Origin: an uncultured Methanobrevibacter sp.
GTDB taxonomy: Archaea > Methanobacteriota > Methanobacteria > Methanobacteriales > Methanobacteriaceae
Reading direction: 5' to 3'
Length of the DNA: 38,347 bases
NCBI GenBank assembly: GCA_902789505.1
Contig: CADAOO010000018.1
Coordinates: 1-38,347, forward strand
Below the pieces are notes generated by a model, which worked only from the letters and a program-made list of their open reading frames with translations, made no database searches and was not told the DNA's origin. A program made the position numbers and the translations under genes. Shown piece after piece: positions 1 to 7,807 of this stretch (positions within the stretch are counted from its first letter, which is position 1; each line of letters opens with the position of its first letter).

Positions 1-42
1 CTCTTTAACTTCTTCCTTTTTCCATTCAGCAACATGAGCCAT
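1..42 (-). CDS. rpl10: Ribosomal protein L10 (P0), N-terminal 14 residues only
   Basis: The first 42 bases encode, on the minus strand, an ATG followed by AHVAEWKKEEVKE and then run off the window. This matches the start of archaeal L10/P0, the stalk base protein that binds 23S rRNA and carries L12 dimers. Its ATG shares one base with the stop codon of the L1 reading frame (TAATG), so it is probably translated by coupling to L1. The order L11-L1-L10 is the expected archaeal order. Because L1 is frameshifted here, ribosomes would stop about 290 bases before this start, which could lower L10 expression if the lesion is real. Confidence 0.85.
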   Translation of the reverse strand, partial: MAHVAEWKKEEVKE

Positions 43-327
43 TAGATCACCCTCACTACTGGTCCCATAGTTGTTTTTATAAACATGGACTTGATTTGAC
101 TTCTTCCTTTTTCTAAATTGCGGTCTAGGACTGTAAGAACAGTTTCAATGTTTTCAGCTATGTCTTCGTCTGACATGTCTTGGCTTCCAACAACAATTTG
201 AACACTAGCTTGTTGTTTTACACCAACTTTAACAGTACTTTGTAATCTTTCTAAAAGAGGGTCAAGTTTGATACTTGCAGGCACTGGTTTTGGCATTTTT
301 CCACGAGGACCAAGAACTGGACCTAAG

Positions 328-347
328 AATCTACCAAAATCTACCAA
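328..347 (-). repeat. 10-bp perfect tandem duplication inside rpl1
   Basis: On the plus strand aatctaccaa occupies 328-337 and again 338-347 (TTGGTAGATT on the coding strand). Removing one copy restores the uninterrupted L1 sequence [11 protein letters not shown]. Because the junction contains a TTTT run, removing one T instead would also restore the frame, leaving an in-frame three-residue insertion (GRFGRF). Confidence 0.95.
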
Positions 348-625
348 CGAGTGGCATCATATCAGCTTGAGCTACAAAGAAATCAACAGAGTTTGCTGCT
401 TTTTTAGCTGCTTTTCTGTCTTTTCCGAACTCCTCTAAATCAGTTTTGTTGATTACAAGATCGAGACCAGCATTTTTAGCTTGAACAATGAGTTCCCCAT
501 CAGCTATGACTCCGATTTTTACGTCTTTGCCACGGCCGTTAGGAAGAGTAACTTCCTCATTAAACCTATTTTCTGGCTTTCTGACATCTAAGTCACGGAT
601 ATTAATAATAATATCTACGGACTCA

Positions 626-666
626 GTGAAGTTTCTCGGCTTAGATTGTTCTTTAGCCTCCTTCAC
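626..666 (-). promoter_or_regulatory. L1 autogenous-control site in the rpl1 mRNA
   Basis: About 24 nt inside the L1 coding region the mRNA reads GUGAAGGAGGCU, a short loop, then AAGCCGAGAAACUUCAC. GUGAAG pairs with CUUCAC and GGCU with AGCC, leaving the asymmetric internal loop typical of L1-binding sites. It closely resembles the Methanococcus vannielii and M. jannaschii L1 mRNA element, which mimics the 23S rRNA site and lies at a similar distance inside the gene. Known role there: excess L1 binds and blocks translation of L1-L10-L12. Inference: the same feedback operates in this organism when functional L1 is made. Confidence 0.8.
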
Positions 667-696
667 CGCGTTTACTACATCTTGTGTCATATTCAT

Positions 697-868
697 CCCC
701 CATGAACATTCTGTTCATTGGATTTTTTTTGGTTTCATGAGAATCGAGTACTAAGAAAAAAATTCTTAAACGATTGCATGAATTAAAAACAGTATATCAA
801 TTATAACCGTAATTATAACATCATATACACTGTATTATTAACTTAAATTTAATTTGAATGATAAATAC
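697..868 (-). promoter_or_regulatory. AT-rich L11-L1 intergenic region with hairpins
   Basis: This 172-bp gap separates L11 from L1 and holds no gene. On the coding strand it contains TA-rich stretches that could serve as a separate L1 promoter. One imperfect hairpin (790-832, arms CAGTGTAT and ATATACTG, one GU pair) is visible. A compact perfect hairpin sits directly before the L1 ribosome-binding site: ATGAACA, three-base loop, TGTTCAT at 702-718. Its closeness to the GGGGATGA motif suggests it could affect initiation, but that is inference. Confidence 0.45.
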
Positions 869-1351
869 CTATTCTACTAAGATATCATCATATTTTCCAG
901 CATCTACATCTTTTTGTGCTTCTCTTGGGTCTTTACCATCAACAGATAAACCCATACTTACACAGGTTCCCATTACTTCTTTTACAGCTGCTTTGTAATC
1001 GTTAGAAAGTAATGAATCAAATTTCATTCTAGCGATTTTTAAAGCTGTTTCGATTGGTAAATCGTTGACAATATCTAAACCTGGTTCATGAGAAGCTTTA
1101 TCGATGCCTAATTCTTCCATGATAAGAGCAGTTGTAGGTGGAGTACCGATTTCAATTTCAAAATCTTTGGTATCTCTGTCAATTGTAACTTTTACAGGTA
1201 CTTTCATTCCTGCGAAGTCTGCACTTTTTTTATTGATTTCTTCAACTACTTGCATCATGTTAATACCGAAAGGTCCTAAAGCAGGTCCCAATGGTGGTCC
1301 CGGAGTAGCAGTTCCACCTTCGATAAGAACTTCGACTGTATCTTTAGCCAT
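869..1351 (-). CDS. rpl11: Ribosomal protein L11
   Basis: A 160-residue protein starting [27 protein letters not shown], the diagnostic L11 N-terminal signature with its proline-rich stretch. The rRNA-binding C-terminal domain follows ([15 protein letters not shown] ... [14 protein letters not shown]). L11 binds the GTPase-associated centre of 23S rRNA with the L10/L12 stalk. The ATG shares one base with the spt5 stop codon (TGATG) and is preceded by AGGAGG, so translation is coupled to the upstream gene. Length matches archaeal L11. No anomalies seen. Confidence 0.98.
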   Translation of the reverse strand: MAKDTVEVLIEGGTATPGPPLGPALGPFGINMMQVVEEINKKSADFAGMKVPVKVTIDRDTKDFEIEIGTPPTTALIMEELGIDKASHEPGLDIVNDLPIETALKIARMKFDSLLSNDYKAAVKEVMGTCVSMGLSVDGKDPREAQKDVDAGKYDDILVE

Positions 1352-1821
1352 CAGTCAGCCTCCTTTTGAATTATTCTAATTTGATCAGCTTTAACAGTAA
1401 CCGGAATAGGTACTGCTGCCTCTATTAACTCTAGAACGACTTCTTCACGTGATTCATCAATACGAACCACTTTCGCCCTTTCTCCTTTGAATGGTCCAGA
1501 AATAAGCTCAACAATACTTCCTTTTTGAATTGAGGAAATAATTGGTTCCGGCTTCAAGAATCTTTTTACTTCTTCAAAAGTAATGCCAACACTACCTTCT
1601 ACTACTCCCCTTAAATGCTGTACTTTTAAGTCAGGATTTCTGAGATCTATTTTTGTTGAGGATTCAACCAAAATATATCCTTTTAAAGATTCTGGAACAA
1701 GAATTGAGGAAATGCCTATGCCATCAATGGTTCTGGCTTTACGTGCCAGAAGTCTAGCAACATTTCTTTCTTGACCCGCAGAGGTCTTAAGAGCATATAT
1801 GGAACTATTAGTATCTTCCAT
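1351..1821 (-). CDS. spt5: Transcription elongation factor Spt5 (NusG homolog)
   Basis: A 156-residue protein with an N-terminal NGN domain ([23 protein letters not shown] ... GYILVES) and a C-terminal KOW domain ([54 protein letters not shown]). Archaeal Spt5 pairs with Spt4 to clamp RNA polymerase on the template, raise processivity and link to ribosomes. An upstream in-frame ATG at 1860 exists, but the ATG at 1821 is preceded by AGGTGA seven bases upstream and begins MEDTNSS, so I use it. The gene lies between SecE and L11 as in most euryarchaea. An unusual 272-bp structured gap separates it from secE. Confidence 0.95.
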   Translation of the reverse strand: MEDTNSSIYALKTSAGQERNVARLLARKARTIDGIGISSILVPESLKGYILVESSTKIDLRNPDLKVQHLRGVVEGSVGITFEEVKRFLKPEPIISSIQKGSIVELISGPFKGERAKVVRIDESREEVVLELIEAAVPIPVTVKADQIRIIQKEAD

Positions 1822-1884
1822 GAAAAATTCACCTATTTCTAATTTACTGGTTAAAATCACACATTAAGTTAAAAGTTATTGAAG

Positions 1885-1980
1885 CACTACAATTGTGAAA
1901 TTGTAGATTCTTAGGTAATTCACGATAGAAGTGAAAATTGACTAAGCTATCCCCCATCTTCCCTAGGTTCTAATAATATC
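1885..1980. other. Structured segment between secE and spt5 (possible RNA element)
   Basis: The 272 bases between secE and spt5 contain no credible reading frame but show local structure. There is a perfect 8-bp hairpin with a four-base loop at 1887-1906 (CTACAATT / AATTGTAG). A second, two-part stem lies at 1910-1946: CTTAG/CTAAG outside and TTCAC/GTGAA inside, with a GATAGAA loop on the plus strand. Next to it is an unusually GC-rich patch (1948-1967). It could be a leader element for spt5-L11 or a small RNA on either strand; no known family is recognised. Confidence 0.4.
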
Positions 1981-2093
1981 ATATTGTTGATTTAAAACAC
2001 AACTTAACAAGTTGAAAATCTAAATCAAAAAAGATACAATAATTATTACAAAATTCTATTATAATTTAAATGGGCTTAAAAATGGTTTATGTT

Positions 2094-2273
2094 TTATAAA
2101 CCAATCAATGCTCCAAGTAAAAATACAACAAAACCAAGTACACCAACAATAACTACACCGAGTGATGTAACTTTAGCAAGCTCGAAATATTCTTGCTTGT
2201 CTGGCTTTTTTGATACTTTCAATACTCTTTTACTGTCTTTAACAAATTTATTAAAACTTTCTTGCACATTCAT
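2094..2273 (-). CDS. secE: Protein translocase subunit SecE (Sec61 gamma)
   Basis: A 59-residue protein beginning MNVQESFNKFVKDSKRVLKV. It has an amphipathic cytosolic helix (residues 5-33, including KPDKQEYFELAKVTSLG) and one C-terminal membrane helix (about 38-58, VVIVGVLGFVVFLLGALIGL). This is the archaeal SecE/Sec61-gamma architecture and size; it clamps the SecY channel. Position between ftsZ and spt5 is the conserved euryarchaeal location. Confidence 0.93.
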   Translation of the reverse strand: MNVQESFNKFVKDSKRVLKVSKKPDKQEYFELAKVTSLGVVIVGVLGFVVFLLGALIGL

Positions 2274-2405
2274 TTTAAATACCCAAAATTAAAAAAACTA
2301 TGAAACATAGTTTAATGAATTATAATAAAATAATAGTAATAAAATAATTTATATTTTAAACATTAATAAATGTTTGCATTTTAAGAAAAAAATAAAAAGA
2401 TAGAA

Positions 2406-3542
2406 TTAGAAAATTCCATCAATGAAATCATCTAATTGGTCTTTAGCTGATTCAGATTCAACATTTTCCTCAGCATATTCAATTTCTGGTTCATTAGCTG
2501 ATTCATAATCTGCATTAATTCCTGAAACAACCACAGTGGTCCTAACCATATTTTGAAGACTTTCATCAATTTGAGTACCCCAAATAATGTTGGCTTCAGG
2601 ATCTAATTTGTCAGCAACAACTTGAACGATTTTTTCAGCTTCGTGCAATGTTAAATCAGAACTACCAGTTATGTTAACCAAAGCGGCAGTAGCATTTGAA
2701 ATATCAATATCCAATAATGGACTGCTTAATGCTTCATGTACAGATTCTAAAGCTCTGTCTCCGGAATCTGATTCGCCCATACCAATCATAGCCATTCCAG
2801 AGCCACTCATGATACTTCTAATATCCGCGAAGTCCAAACTGATAAGACCTCTTTTGGTAATCAGTTCAGTGATTCCTTTAACAGCTCTGCCCAATATCTC
2901 ATCGGATACCATGAAAGCTTTGTTTAAAGGTAAATTTGGTGCAACTTCCAATAACTTATCATTAGGTATGATAATTACGGTATCTGCAGCTTCTTGAAGT
3001 TTTTCCAAACCTTGTTCTGCATTTTCCCTTCTTCTAATTCCTTCAGCAGAAAATGGTAAAGTTGCAACTGCAACAGTTAATGCGCCTAATTTTTTAGCTA
3101 ATTTGGAGATGATTGGAGCTGATCCTGTACCGGTTCCCCCACCAAGACCACAGGTGACAAATACCATATCTGCACCTACTAATTCCTCTCTAATTTCATC
3201 TTCACTTTCTTCAGCACATTCTTCACCTACAGCTGGCTCTCCACCTGCACCCAATCCTTTTGAAGTCTGTCTACCTAACAATATTTTTTTACTGGACTGG
3301 CTGTAAAATAAATCTTGAGCATCAGTATTGACGGCAATGGTTGTTGCCCCTTCAATACCCATCTCGTTTAATCTTGAAATAGTGTTGTTACCTGCTCCAC
3401 CAGCACCAACAACGAAAATTTTAGTTTTAACACCGTTCATTATGTCTGTAAGCTCTTCATCGATATCTGATGCGAGTTTATTTGGTGTTTTCTCTTCCAT
3501 TCTTTGTTCGGATTCTTTGATTGCATCATCTATAAATTTCAC
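2406..3542 (-). CDS. ftsZ: Cell division protein FtsZ
   Basis: A 378-residue tubulin-fold GTPase. The nucleotide-binding start [15 protein letters not shown] lies at about residues 44-58 and the tubulin signature [10 protein letters not shown] at 134-143. The T7-loop region and [15 protein letters not shown] follow, with an acidic variable C-terminal tail ([28 protein letters not shown]) likely to bind membrane-anchor partners. It polymerises into the division ring. The start is GTG at 3542 in front of [10 protein letters not shown], with GGGG upstream. It is the first gene of the ftsZ-secE-spt5-ribosomal block; the 123-bp upstream gap is very AT-rich and holds TATA-like sequence but no gene. 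Confidence 0.97.
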   Translation of the reverse strand: MKFIDDAIKESEQRMEEKTPNKLASDIDEELTDIMNGVKTKIFVVGAGGAGNNTISRLNEMGIEGATTIAVNTDAQDLFYSQSSKKILLGRQTSKGLGAGGEPAVGEECAEESEDEIREELVGADMVFVTCGLGGGTGTGSAPIISKLAKKLGALTVAVATLPFSAEGIRRRENAEQGLEKLQEAADTVIIIPNDKLLEVAPNLPLNKAFMVSDEILGRAVKGITELITKRGLISLDFADIRSIMSGSGMAMIGMGESDSGDRALESVHEALSSPLLDIDISNATAALVNITGSSDLTLHEAEKIVQVVADKLDPEANIIWGTQIDESLQNMVRTTVVVSGINADYESANEPEIEYAEENVESESAKDQLDDFIDGIF

Positions 3543-3665
3543 AAATTAACCCCACATACTCTGCTATTAAAATTAATTGTTAAATATTTCTATTGTAACT
3601 AATATTTAAATGCAACTCTTTTTAAAAAATATGAAAGAAATATTATATATTTCATAATATTTAAA

Positions 3666-4238
3666 TTAATCCCTTGGCATTGCAAGGATTTCATGGAACT
3701 CCAAATCGAAGAGATTTTTAGAATTGACCGGAGTTAAAATGACTGCAGTGTCAACGCCATGACCTCTTCCACCAATGGCAATGATCTCCTCACCGACAGG
3801 AATCAAACCTGCATCGGCAGCCATAATGGAAATTTCAGCTGATACTTTAACCCCATGAGAAAACATCCTGAGAGTATCTGCAACAATATCCAATGGAGAA
3901 TAACCACCGTATTTGTTGGTAACTCCTCTTGCAGCGCCGCTGAAAGCATGCAGTCCGAAGTATGTTACAATACCCAAATCCTCCAATTTTTTAATCATGT
4001 CTTCACTGATATCAGACTGGTTGGGTCCGCTAAAACCGCAGTTATGAGTAACATTAATTATCTTAACTTTATCGCCAACTGCATCAGCAAGCTTCAATGC
4101 TGACTTTCCGGATGCAGAAGCAATGACAATATGCTTAATGTTTTCACATTTGTCCAATTTATCACAAACCACTGAAATAAGTTCATCAGTGTAATCGTTT
4201 CCCTGTTCATCAAAATATGTTATGAATTTTCTTGCCAT
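3666..4238 (-). CDS. Pyruvate kinase C-terminal-like domain protein (COG1751 type)
   Basis: A 190-residue soluble protein resembling stand-alone pyruvate-kinase C-terminal (alpha/beta) domain proteins found in archaea. Visible features are an N-terminal alpha/beta unit with IVIASASGKSALKLADAVG (about 37-55), THNCGFSGPNQSDI (about 84-97), FSGAARGVTNKYGGYSPLDIVADTLRMFSHGVKV and the glycine-rich EEIIAIGGRGHGVDTAVILTP. There is no pyruvate kinase catalytic barrel. The family has no established function; the fold suggests effector or nucleotide binding. It is a single gene with its own upstream AT-rich region, divergent from the CofE-like gene. Confidence 0.8.
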   Translation of the reverse strand: MARKFITYFDEQGNDYTDELISVVCDKLDKCENIKHIVIASASGKSALKLADAVGDKVKIINVTHNCGFSGPNQSDISEDMIKKLEDLGIVTYFGLHAFSGAARGVTNKYGGYSPLDIVADTLRMFSHGVKVSAEISIMAADAGLIPVGEEIIAIGGRGHGVDTAVILTPVNSKNLFDLEFHEILAMPRD

Positions 4239-4318
4239 ACTTACACCTTCTAAAGTTATAAATTACATAAATCTAAATATTAATATTATATTAAACAACT
4301 AGTTTTAAAAAGATTTTT

Positions 4319-5182
4319 ATGACAAGCGAGGATATGAAAAATGTGAAACATGTTATCAATGGAGATTACATCGTAATTCCAATTGAGACAGGTTATATTA
4401 AGCCAAATGAAGATTTAAATCAGATTATACTCCCGGCAAAGGAACTGATGAAGGATGGAGATTATCTGGTAATAGCTGAAACACCCGTTTCAGTATCTCA
4501 AAACAGGCTGGTTGACGAATCTGAATACACACCATCACTAACCGCAAAATTCCTAACAACAGTCTGGAGCAAATATCTTTGGGGATACGCTTTGGGACCT
4601 CTTTTAGGAATTAAAAAAAGAACCATCAGAAATCTCAGAAAGCTGCCTGAAGAAACCAAGGCACATAAGGAAGTGGTTCTCCAATTATACGGATTGAAAC
4701 ATGCCCTAAAACCTGCTTCAGAAGCCGGAATTGACTTGAGTAATGCTCCGGGGTCATGTGTTTCCCTACTTCCAGAAAATCCCGAAAAAGTTGCAAAGGA
4801 AATTAAAAAAGAAATAGGAAAGGACATTATCGTTTTAATAATCGATACCGACGCAACATATATGAAAAACGGGAAATACTTCACAGGACTTCCAATAGCT
4901 ATCGACGGAATTGAATCCGATAAGGGCTTTTTCGGATATTTGAAAGGACAACTGTCTGAAAATATGGGATCAACACCCTTAGGATGTAGTGAAAAAATAA
5001 GTATTGAGAAGGGATTAAAAATGGCAAACATTGCGGAGGATTATCAAAAATCACTTTCAACTGAAATGAAAACAATCCATAGTGTCAAATCCGTCCTGGG
5101 TACTGAAATTGATGAAGTGACAATTGAAGCATTGGATTCCATAACACACACCCCCGCTGTAATAATTAGAAAAAAACAATGA
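4319..5182 (+). CDS. CofE-like protein (F420-0:L-glutamate ligase family)
   Basis: A 287-residue protein related to coenzyme F420-0:gamma-L-glutamyl ligase, which adds glutamates to F420. Family-like stretches are LMKDGDYLVIAETPVSVSQNRLV, SEAGIDLSNAPGSCVSLLPENPEKVAKEI (compare the AGIDxSN motif of CofE), IIVLIIDTDATY and a glycine-containing segment. The N-terminus and middle (WSKYLWGYALGPLLGIKKRT) differ from classical CofE, so it is probably a methanogen paralog with related but unproven activity. TATA-like sequence about 30-40 bases upstream and no clear Shine-Dalgarno suggest a leaderless or short-leader transcript; an in-frame ATG at 4334 is an alternative start. Confidence 0.7.
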   Translation: MTSEDMKNVKHVINGDYIVIPIETGYIKPNEDLNQIILPAKELMKDGDYLVIAETPVSVSQNRLVDESEYTPSLTAKFLTTVWSKYLWGYALGPLLGIKKRTIRNLRKLPEETKAHKEVVLQLYGLKHALKPASEAGIDLSNAPGSCVSLLPENPEKVAKEIKKEIGKDIIVLIIDTDATYMKNGKYFTGLPIAIDGIESDKGFFGYLKGQLSENMGSTPLGCSEKISIEKGLKMANIAEDYQKSLSTEMKTIHSVKSVLGTEIDEVTIEALDSITHTPAVIIRKKQ

Positions 5183-5337
5183 TTTTAAAAAAATGACTTT
5201 TAAATTAGTTATATTTTTATAATAAAAAAGATATATCTAAACATTAATTTTAATATATTATCATAAATTTTAGTTTATTTTTTAAATCTTCATTTTTAGA
5301 TGAAATATGATAATGAGATGTTTTAAGGGGAAATTAA

Positions 5338-6003
5338 ATGTTAAACAATCCATTAGTTAAGAAATTATTATCAAAAATCGTTGAAAAAGAACATGAAGAA
5401 ATCCTTAAAAAAAGATTTAAAGAAACATATCCCGATGAAGAAACACCTGATGGAATTGATAATCTCATACGAGCGTTAGAACTTCCTCCTGAAGAAATCC
5501 AATTCATTGCCAATGATATTAAAAAAACAGTGGAAGAAACAATAATTCCAATCATAAATTCATTAATAAATGGAACTGACACCGATGAAGAAATCGCCAA
5601 GGAAACCGGCATTAAATTGAATGTTGTCAGAAAAATATTGTACAAATTATATGATTTAAAAATTGCCAATTACAAAAGAAGCAAAGATCCTGAAACCCAG
5701 TGGTTTACATATTCCTGGAAATTTGAAAAAGAAGAACTGATTAAACAGGTTAGGGACGAATGCGAAAAAGATTTGAATACACTTAATCAGGAATTGGACA
5801 AAGAAGAAAACAACATGTTCTTCGTATGCCCTTACGGCCATATCCGATGCACATTTGACGAAGCTTCAGATGAAGAATTTTTATGTGAATGCGGAGAAGA
5901 ACTGGAATTCCAGGACAATTCCGAAATTATCGAACACATCAAATCAGCCATCAAAGAAACAGAAAGTGATTTAAATTCATTTACCGAAACAGTTGAACAA
6001 TAA
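5338..6003 (+). CDS. tfe: Transcription initiation factor E (TFE alpha)
   Basis: A 221-residue protein with a winged helix (about 66-130: NSLINGTDTDEEIAKETGIKLNVVRKILYKLYDLKIANYKR, then TQWFTYSWKF), a charged coiled-coil linker (about 131-157) and a zinc ribbon (C164, C171, C183, C185). TFE stabilises the open promoter complex with TBP, TFB and RNA polymerase. The first zinc knuckle is C-PYGHIR-C rather than the usual CxxC, while the second (CEC) is also compressed. N- and C-terminal tails make it longer than many archaeal TFEs. AAGGGGAA precedes the ATG. It is the first gene of an apparent operon with the HD and ArcS-like genes. Confidence 0.93.
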   Translation: MLNNPLVKKLLSKIVEKEHEEILKKRFKETYPDEETPDGIDNLIRALELPPEEIQFIANDIKKTVEETIIPIINSLINGTDTDEEIAKETGIKLNVVRKILYKLYDLKIANYKRSKDPETQWFTYSWKFEKEELIKQVRDECEKDLNTLNQELDKEENNMFFVCPYGHIRCTFDEASDEEFLCECGEELEFQDNSEIIEHIKSAIKETESDLNSFTETVEQ

Positions 6004-6010
6004 GATAAAA

Positions 6011-6502
6011 ATGGAAATTGAATTACTTAAAAAGGAAAATACCCCTGAAAATGTTATAGATCATTCACTGGCAGTTTATAAAAAGGCTATGGAAATAGCT
6101 GCTAATTTTGATGATGCAGACAAAGACCTTATCAGGAAAGGTGCTTTACTGCATGATATCGGAAGGTCAAAAACCCATGGCATAACCCATGCAATCGAAG
6201 GCGTTGAAATTGCTAAAAAGTACGGTTATGGCGAAGACGTTTTGAATATTATAGAAAGGCACATCGGTGCTGGAATTACAGAAAGCGAAGCTGAAAAATT
6301 AGGCCTTCCCGTAAAGTCATACTTACCTGAAACCCTTGAAGAGAAAATTGTAGCTCATGCCGATAATTTAACCAGCGGCAGCAAGGAAGTGGATATCGAT
6401 TTTGTCATGAAAAAATGGAAAAGAAGAATTGATGACAGCGAAGACAACATTGAAAGACTGATTAGGTTAGATGATGAATTAATAAAAGCTTTTGAGGAAT
6501 AA
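6011..6502 (+). CDS. HD-domain (HDIG) protein, TIGR00295-like
   Basis: A 163-residue metal-dependent phosphohydrolase-fold protein. Metal ligands are visible in the order expected for HD proteins: H near the N-terminus (NVIDHSLAV), LLHDIGRSKTHGITHAIEGVEIAK, RHIGAGIT and a late aspartate (AHADNLTSG). This compact archaeal family has no firmly known substrate. I start at the ATG at 6011, seven bases after the tfe stop; a TTG further upstream would overlap tfe. One base separates its stop codon from the next ATG, so it is almost certainly co-transcribed with tfe and the ArcS-like gene. Confidence 0.85.
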   Translation: MEIELLKKENTPENVIDHSLAVYKKAMEIAANFDDADKDLIRKGALLHDIGRSKTHGITHAIEGVEIAKKYGYGEDVLNIIERHIGAGITESEAEKLGLPVKSYLPETLEEKIVAHADNLTSGSKEVDIDFVMKKWKRRIDDSEDNIERLIRLDDELIKAFEE

Positions 6503-6503
6503 T

Positions 6504-7412
6504 ATGAAAGTAATATGTTCAAGTGAAGAGTCTTTATACCGTCCTGAGGCGGTCAGATGGAGACAAAGAATGGAAATGATGAAACCTCTTGGAGATACTG
6601 TTGTTTTACTGCCATGCAGTATGAAAAAACCTTATTCTAATTCAAAATCCCATCAGAAGTTCAGAAAAATTACAAGATCATTTCAGGAACTCATCGTCAC
6701 ATCCCCTTTCGGAATCTGCCCTAGGGAACTTGAAAACACCTTTCCGATACAGTCATATGATGTAAGCACTACAGGTTCCTGGTCACAGGATGAGATTGAC
6801 GAAAGCGGAAAATTGATCAAAAAATACACTGAAGGTAAAACCGTGATTGCCAATCTCAGCGGAGGATATCTGGAAAGCTGCCAGCAGTATGTTGATGAAT
6901 TCATCAATGTCTGCGAGGACGGCAGACCGACATCTCCTGATTCCCTTTACAACCTGAGGATGGAACTCAAAAATCATCAAAGGGTGAACCGAAAAGAAAA
7001 GACCCTTCATGAATTGAGGTCCATTGCGATGTATCAGTTCGGTGAAGATGCATATGACTTCATTCCGGACAACGTTAAAACCAAGGGAATGTATCACAAA
7101 AGAATACTTTCAGATGGAAAGCAATTGGCTTTACTCAACAAGGACCACGGATTGTTCAGGTTGAATTTGCCCGGCGGAGAAATTCTGAAGGATTTGGGAA
7201 TTAATATAGTTGAGATCGATTTTGATTTGCAAACCAATACAGTATTTGCCCCTGGAATCCAAAAGGCAGACCACAACATCATTCCGAATGACGAAGTGGT
7301 TGTCGTTAAGGACAGGGAAGTTGTCGGAGTCGGCAAGGCCATAATGACCGGCCGTGAAATGGAGGAATGCACAAACGGCATAGGCGTCAAGATAAAACAT
7401 AGAGTCAAATGA
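6504..7412 (+). CDS. Archaeosine synthase-like protein (ArcS core plus PUA), short form
   Basis: A 302-residue protein. The segment VVLLPCSMKKPYSNSKSHQKF (about 33-53) matches the catalytic-domain signature of archaeosine synthase (ArcS/TgtA2, DUF5591), which converts preQ0 at tRNA position 15 towards archaeosine. The C-terminal 80 residues (MYHKRILSDGKQLALLNKDHGLFRLNLPGGEIL ... NDEVVVVKDREVVGVGKAIMTGREM) are a PUA RNA-binding domain. Classical ArcS is nearly twice as long because of an N-terminal TGT-like region that is absent here, so this is a reduced or split form. GAGGA lies 6 bases before the ATG. It is the third gene after tfe and the HD gene. A candidate preQ0 importer is encoded at 23369-24001. 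Confidence 0.75.
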   Translation: MKVICSSEESLYRPEAVRWRQRMEMMKPLGDTVVLLPCSMKKPYSNSKSHQKFRKITRSFQELIVTSPFGICPRELENTFPIQSYDVSTTGSWSQDEIDESGKLIKKYTEGKTVIANLSGGYLESCQQYVDEFINVCEDGRPTSPDSLYNLRMELKNHQRVNRKEKTLHELRSIAMYQFGEDAYDFIPDNVKTKGMYHKRILSDGKQLALLNKDHGLFRLNLPGGEILKDLGINIVEIDFDLQTNTVFAPGIQKADHNIIPNDEVVVVKDREVVGVGKAIMTGREMEECTNGIGVKIKHRVK

Positions 7413-7440
7413 AATTTAATTTTAACACATACTAACAAAA

Positions 7441-7451
7441 CATATATAAAT
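7441..7451 (+). promoter_or_regulatory. TATA box of the MIP18-family gene
   Basis: The sequence CATATATAAAT lies about 50 bases before the ATG at 7501, preceded by an A-rich stretch that could serve as BRE. Transcription would begin around 7470-7475, leaving a short leader that carries the ribosome-binding site AGGAGA at 7488-7493. Confidence 0.5.
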
Positions 7452-7500
7452 ACCCTAAACTAATAAGTATTAAATACAATAAAAAATAGGAGACTAAATT

Positions 7501-7785
7501 ATGTCAGAAGATTTAGTAAATGATATTAAAGACGCTATTTATGTGATTAATGACCCACATATGGGAATAAGCATTGTAGAAATGGGTATTGTACAAGATA
7601 TCGCTGTAAACGGTGATCAAGCTGAAATTACACTCAAACCTACCAATCCAGGATGCATGAGTATTACCCGTATTGCTGCTGATGCTAAAATCAGAGCTGA
7701 AAATGTTGAAGGCATTGAAAAAGCAAAAATTATCGTTGAAGGACATGCTATGGCAGACTCCATTAACGAAATGATTAACAGATAA
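7501..7785 (+). CDS. MIP18-family (DUF59) iron-sulfur assembly protein
   Basis: A 94-residue protein of the MIP18/DUF59 family. VINDPHMGISIVEMGIVQDIAV (about 17-38) is the family signature, and GCMSITRIAADAKIRAENVEG contains the conserved cysteine that replaces the second cysteine-rich motif. Relatives (SufT, CIA2) help mature Fe-S proteins, a heavy demand in methanogens. It is a single gene with a clear TATA box and AGGAGA ribosome-binding site; the stop codon is followed by a T-rich stretch and an inverted repeat that may end transcription. Confidence 0.9.
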   Translation: MSEDLVNDIKDAIYVINDPHMGISIVEMGIVQDIAVNGDQAEITLKPTNPGCMSITRIAADAKIRAENVEGIEKAKIIVEGHAMADSINEMINR

Positions 7786-7807
7786 TTTTTTTAATCTTAT
7801 TTAATTT

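Larger units (their letters stand above)
42..690 (-). pseudogene. rpl1: Ribosomal protein L1, frameshifted by a 10-bp tandem duplication
   Basis: Two overlapping minus-strand frames together make a full L1. The N-terminal part (690 down to 331) ends after [12 protein letters not shown]. The C-terminal part (from 347 down to 42) carries [19 protein letters not shown], the conserved L1 signature, and ends [11 protein letters not shown]. At the junction TTGGTAGATT occurs twice in tandem, which shifts the frame and creates an early stop. L1 binds the L1 stalk of 23S rRNA and, in methanogens, represses its own operon. The truncated product (about 119 residues) lacks the C-terminal half of domain I and most of domain II, so it should not fold as L1. 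I prefer the start at 690 because GGGGATGA lies just upstream; an ATG at 696 is too close to it. Sequencing or assembly error is a live alternative. Confidence 0.85.

Noticed and set aside
331-347. Programmed frameshift in rpl1
   Set aside because: A +1 shift at TTT-T-GGT would work on paper, but no such case is known for L1 and a plain 10-bp duplication or read error explains the break more simply.
1948-1967. GC-rich patch between secE and spt5 as a tRNA remnant
   Set aside because: GATAGCTTAGTC looks a little like a tRNA D-arm, but no anticodon stem or GGTTCGA T-arm can be placed around it on either strand.
2089-2292. A 67-codon plus-strand frame between ftsZ and spt5
   Set aside because: It lies antisense to secE, whose minus-strand product is clearly conserved; the plus-strand protein has low complexity and no ribosome-binding site.
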